A DNA stretch of 37,537 nt, from the NCBI GenBank assembly GCA_030835845.1, contig JAUROD010000025.1:1-37537 (forward strand), read 5' to 3'. The stretch comes from Flavobacteriaceae bacterium (GTDB lineage: Bacteria; Bacteroidota; Bacteroidia; Flavobacteriales; Flavobacteriaceae). The notes under the pieces were generated by a model, which worked only from the letters and a program-made list of their open reading frames with translations, made no database searches and was not told the DNA's origin. Shown here piece by piece: positions 36,638 to 37,537 of this stretch. A program made the position numbers and the translations under genes. The stretch's first letter is position 1, and every line of letters begins with the position of its first letter.

Positions 36638-36678
36638 AAAGTCGTAAACAGTTTCAAAATTGATTTACGACTTTTTTT
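36638..36678 (+). terminator. Rho-independent terminator downstream of tRNA-Arg
   Basis: A perfect 11-base inverted repeat, AAAGTCGTAAA (36638-36648) and TTTACGACTTT (36664-36674), with a 15-base loop, ends in a run of seven T (36672-36678). It ends the tRNA transcript. The convergent minus-strand gene stops at 36677, inside the T run, so the same hairpin may serve it, although only a short T run follows on that strand. Confidence 0.85.
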
Positions 36679-37330
36679 AATAGGGTAATTTTATCTTATC
36701 TAGAAGCTCTTTAGATATTTCTAATACCGTTAACCTTCGGTCTATAATTGATTTAGACTTTACTATGGCTGTTTTTTTTAATTTAAAAATAATCTCAGTT
36801 TTAGTGTTTAATTGATCAATTAATTGATTAAATAATCGTGTATTGTGAGAATAGGTTAGGTTTTTATTCTCAACCAATTTAAATAGATCATTGTAGTTAA
36901 CTTCTTCTTCTATCATTTTCCGGAATATTATTAGTTCCTCTTCGGATAATGCATAGAAATTACCTTGATATTTTATTCCTTTTGAGAGTATTTTGAATTT
37001 CCTTTTATCGTAACGAAGAAATATAACCAGTATGAAACCTAAAATAATAACTATAACTAGAGGAGTAATATATTGAAAGTAATTGTTTGAACGATAAATT
37101 TCAAGTGTTCCTATTTTGTCTAGAAAAAGATCCCTAGCTTTTATTGTCAGCGTATCATTTAGTTTGGTTATGTTATTTACCTTAACAAATGATAAAAGCC
37201 CATCCTCAGTATAGTTAGTGGAAAGAAAAGCATTCAAATATTTAGGTTTATTATATATATTTATAATGTTTTGAAAGGGAAAAAGTTCATACAGTTTATC
37301 AGCATCTGACAAAATAATCCTATCTTCCAT
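36677..37330 (-). CDS. Membrane protein of unknown function, 3' part of an interrupted gene
   Basis: The 217-residue reading has one membrane segment at about residues 86-105 (YFQYITPLVIVIILGFILVI), followed by basic residues (RYDKRKFK). A region of about 105 residues lies beyond it, in which YNDLFKLVENKNLTYSHNTRLFNQLIDQL and the following strand-like stretch could form a winged-helix-like domain. The part before the membrane looks extracytoplasmic. I cannot name a family with certainty; it recalls Bacteroidota proteins with a beta-propeller outside, one membrane helix and a DNA-binding-like tail inside. The frame stays open upstream of the ATG at 37330 to an in-frame TAG at 37400-37402, beyond which similar coding sequence continues, so this is probably the C-terminal part of a larger product. 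Confidence 0.6.
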   Translation of the reverse strand: MEDRIILSDADKLYELFPFQNIINIYNKPKYLNAFLSTNYTEDGLLSFVKVNNITKLNDTLTIKARDLFLDKIGTLEIYRSNNYFQYITPLVIVIILGFILVIFLRYDKRKFKILSKGIKYQGNFYALSEEELIIFRKMIEEEVNYNDLFKLVENKNLTYSHNTRLFNQLIDQLNTKTEIIFKLKKTAIVKSKSIIDRRLTVLEISKELLDKIKLPY

Positions 37331-37537
37331 TTTTGAAAAAAATTCTTTTTCACTAAAATTAAACGTTAATTCTCCAATATTGCTTAATTTTCTTTTCTTC
37401 TAATCAAACTTTATAATTTGGGTGTTGGTGCATGACTTTAATCTATTCTCTTGATCTACAAGAACACCTCCCAAAAATAAAATTTGTTCGTCATTTTGTA
37501 CGAATTCACCTCCTGAACTTCCTTCAATATTCCCTTC
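37331..37537 (-). pseudogene. Upstream in-frame portion of the same gene, with amber codon at 37402-37400
   Basis: In the same minus-strand frame, the bases from the window edge translate without interruption for 45 codons, ending ILFLGGVLVDQE ... TQIIKFD, then TAG, then KKRKLSNIGELTFNFSEKEF leading into the ATG at 37330. The segment around the stop reads like one kelch-type propeller blade (a GG pair, then a strand ending in FD, then a strand such as KLSNIGEL), with the stop in the turn between strands. That suggests a single gene carrying a nonsense codon or a sequence error. The 5' part of the gene is outside the window. Confidence 0.55.

Noticed and set aside
6354-37402. TAG recoded as a sense codon, suggested by two in-frame TAG interruptions
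   Set aside because: TAG is used as the genuine stop of many intact genes here (mpl, HAD phosphatase, aroA, dnaG, ftsW, ftsA, yqeY), and no suppressor tRNA is visible in the window. Nonsense mutation or base error is simpler.
1-37537. Mobile elements, phage genes, CRISPR arrays, defence or biosynthetic clusters
   Set aside because: No transposase, integrase, Cas, restriction or biosynthetic genes, no regularly spaced repeats and no terminal inverted repeats were found; the region is core chromosomal.

Overview
The window is an AT-rich, gene-dense chromosomal segment from a member of the Bacteroidota, most likely order Flavobacteriales. Four things point there. The gliding-motility genes gldB and gldC are present. 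Promoter-like sites follow the Bacteroidota pattern (TAnnTTTG with an upstream TTG) and lack recognisable Shine-Dalgarno sequences. The division and cell-wall (dcw) cluster has the Bacteroidota layout, and the primase is the flavobacterial zinc-ligand-less type. Essentially all of the DNA is coding. No intergenic gap reaches 300 bases, and no insertion sequence, prophage or CRISPR array was seen.

Layout. Positions 1-2596 (minus): purK and purE, followed by the N-terminal part of an M3 oligopeptidase that runs off the left edge. Positions 2697-5649 (plus): adk, obg and mpl, converging on a PaiB-like FMN-binding protein (minus). Positions 6309-9367: radC with an in-frame amber codon near its 5' end, a degenerate polysaccharide-deacetylase-like protein, a YjjG-type HAD phosphatase and a MazG-like pyrophosphohydrolase, leading into aroA. 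Positions 10696-15803: queA, rlmN, a long-chain polyprenyl diphosphate synthase and dnaG, converging on nadE (minus). Positions 16657-17987: gldB-gldC, converging on engB and an alpha/beta hydrolase (both minus).

Positions 19552-34897 hold the dcw cluster: mraZ, rsmH, ftsL-like, ftsI, murE, mraY, murD, ftsW, murG, murC, ftsQ, ftsA, ftsZ, with yqeY directly behind. Neighbouring genes overlap or are separated by a few bases, so one long transcript is likely. Directly upstream of mraZ lie three contiguous 10-bp repeats with a GTGG core, which match the known form of an MraZ operator and suggest autoregulation of the cluster. The end of the window holds a zinc-independent quinone oxidoreductase (minus), a tRNA-Arg(TCG) with its own promoter and a strong terminator, and the 3' part of a membrane protein gene interrupted by an amber codon.

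The genes act together mainly in peptidoglycan synthesis. MurC, MurD, MurE, MraY and MurG make lipid II; Mpl recycles tripeptide; the prenyl synthase can supply the lipid carrier precursor; FtsI, FtsW, FtsQ, FtsL, FtsA and FtsZ form the divisome. I found no convincing novel multi-gene system. The observations most worth a second look are the MraZ operator, the two amber-interrupted genes, the zinc-ligand-less primase and the degenerate deacetylase-like protein.
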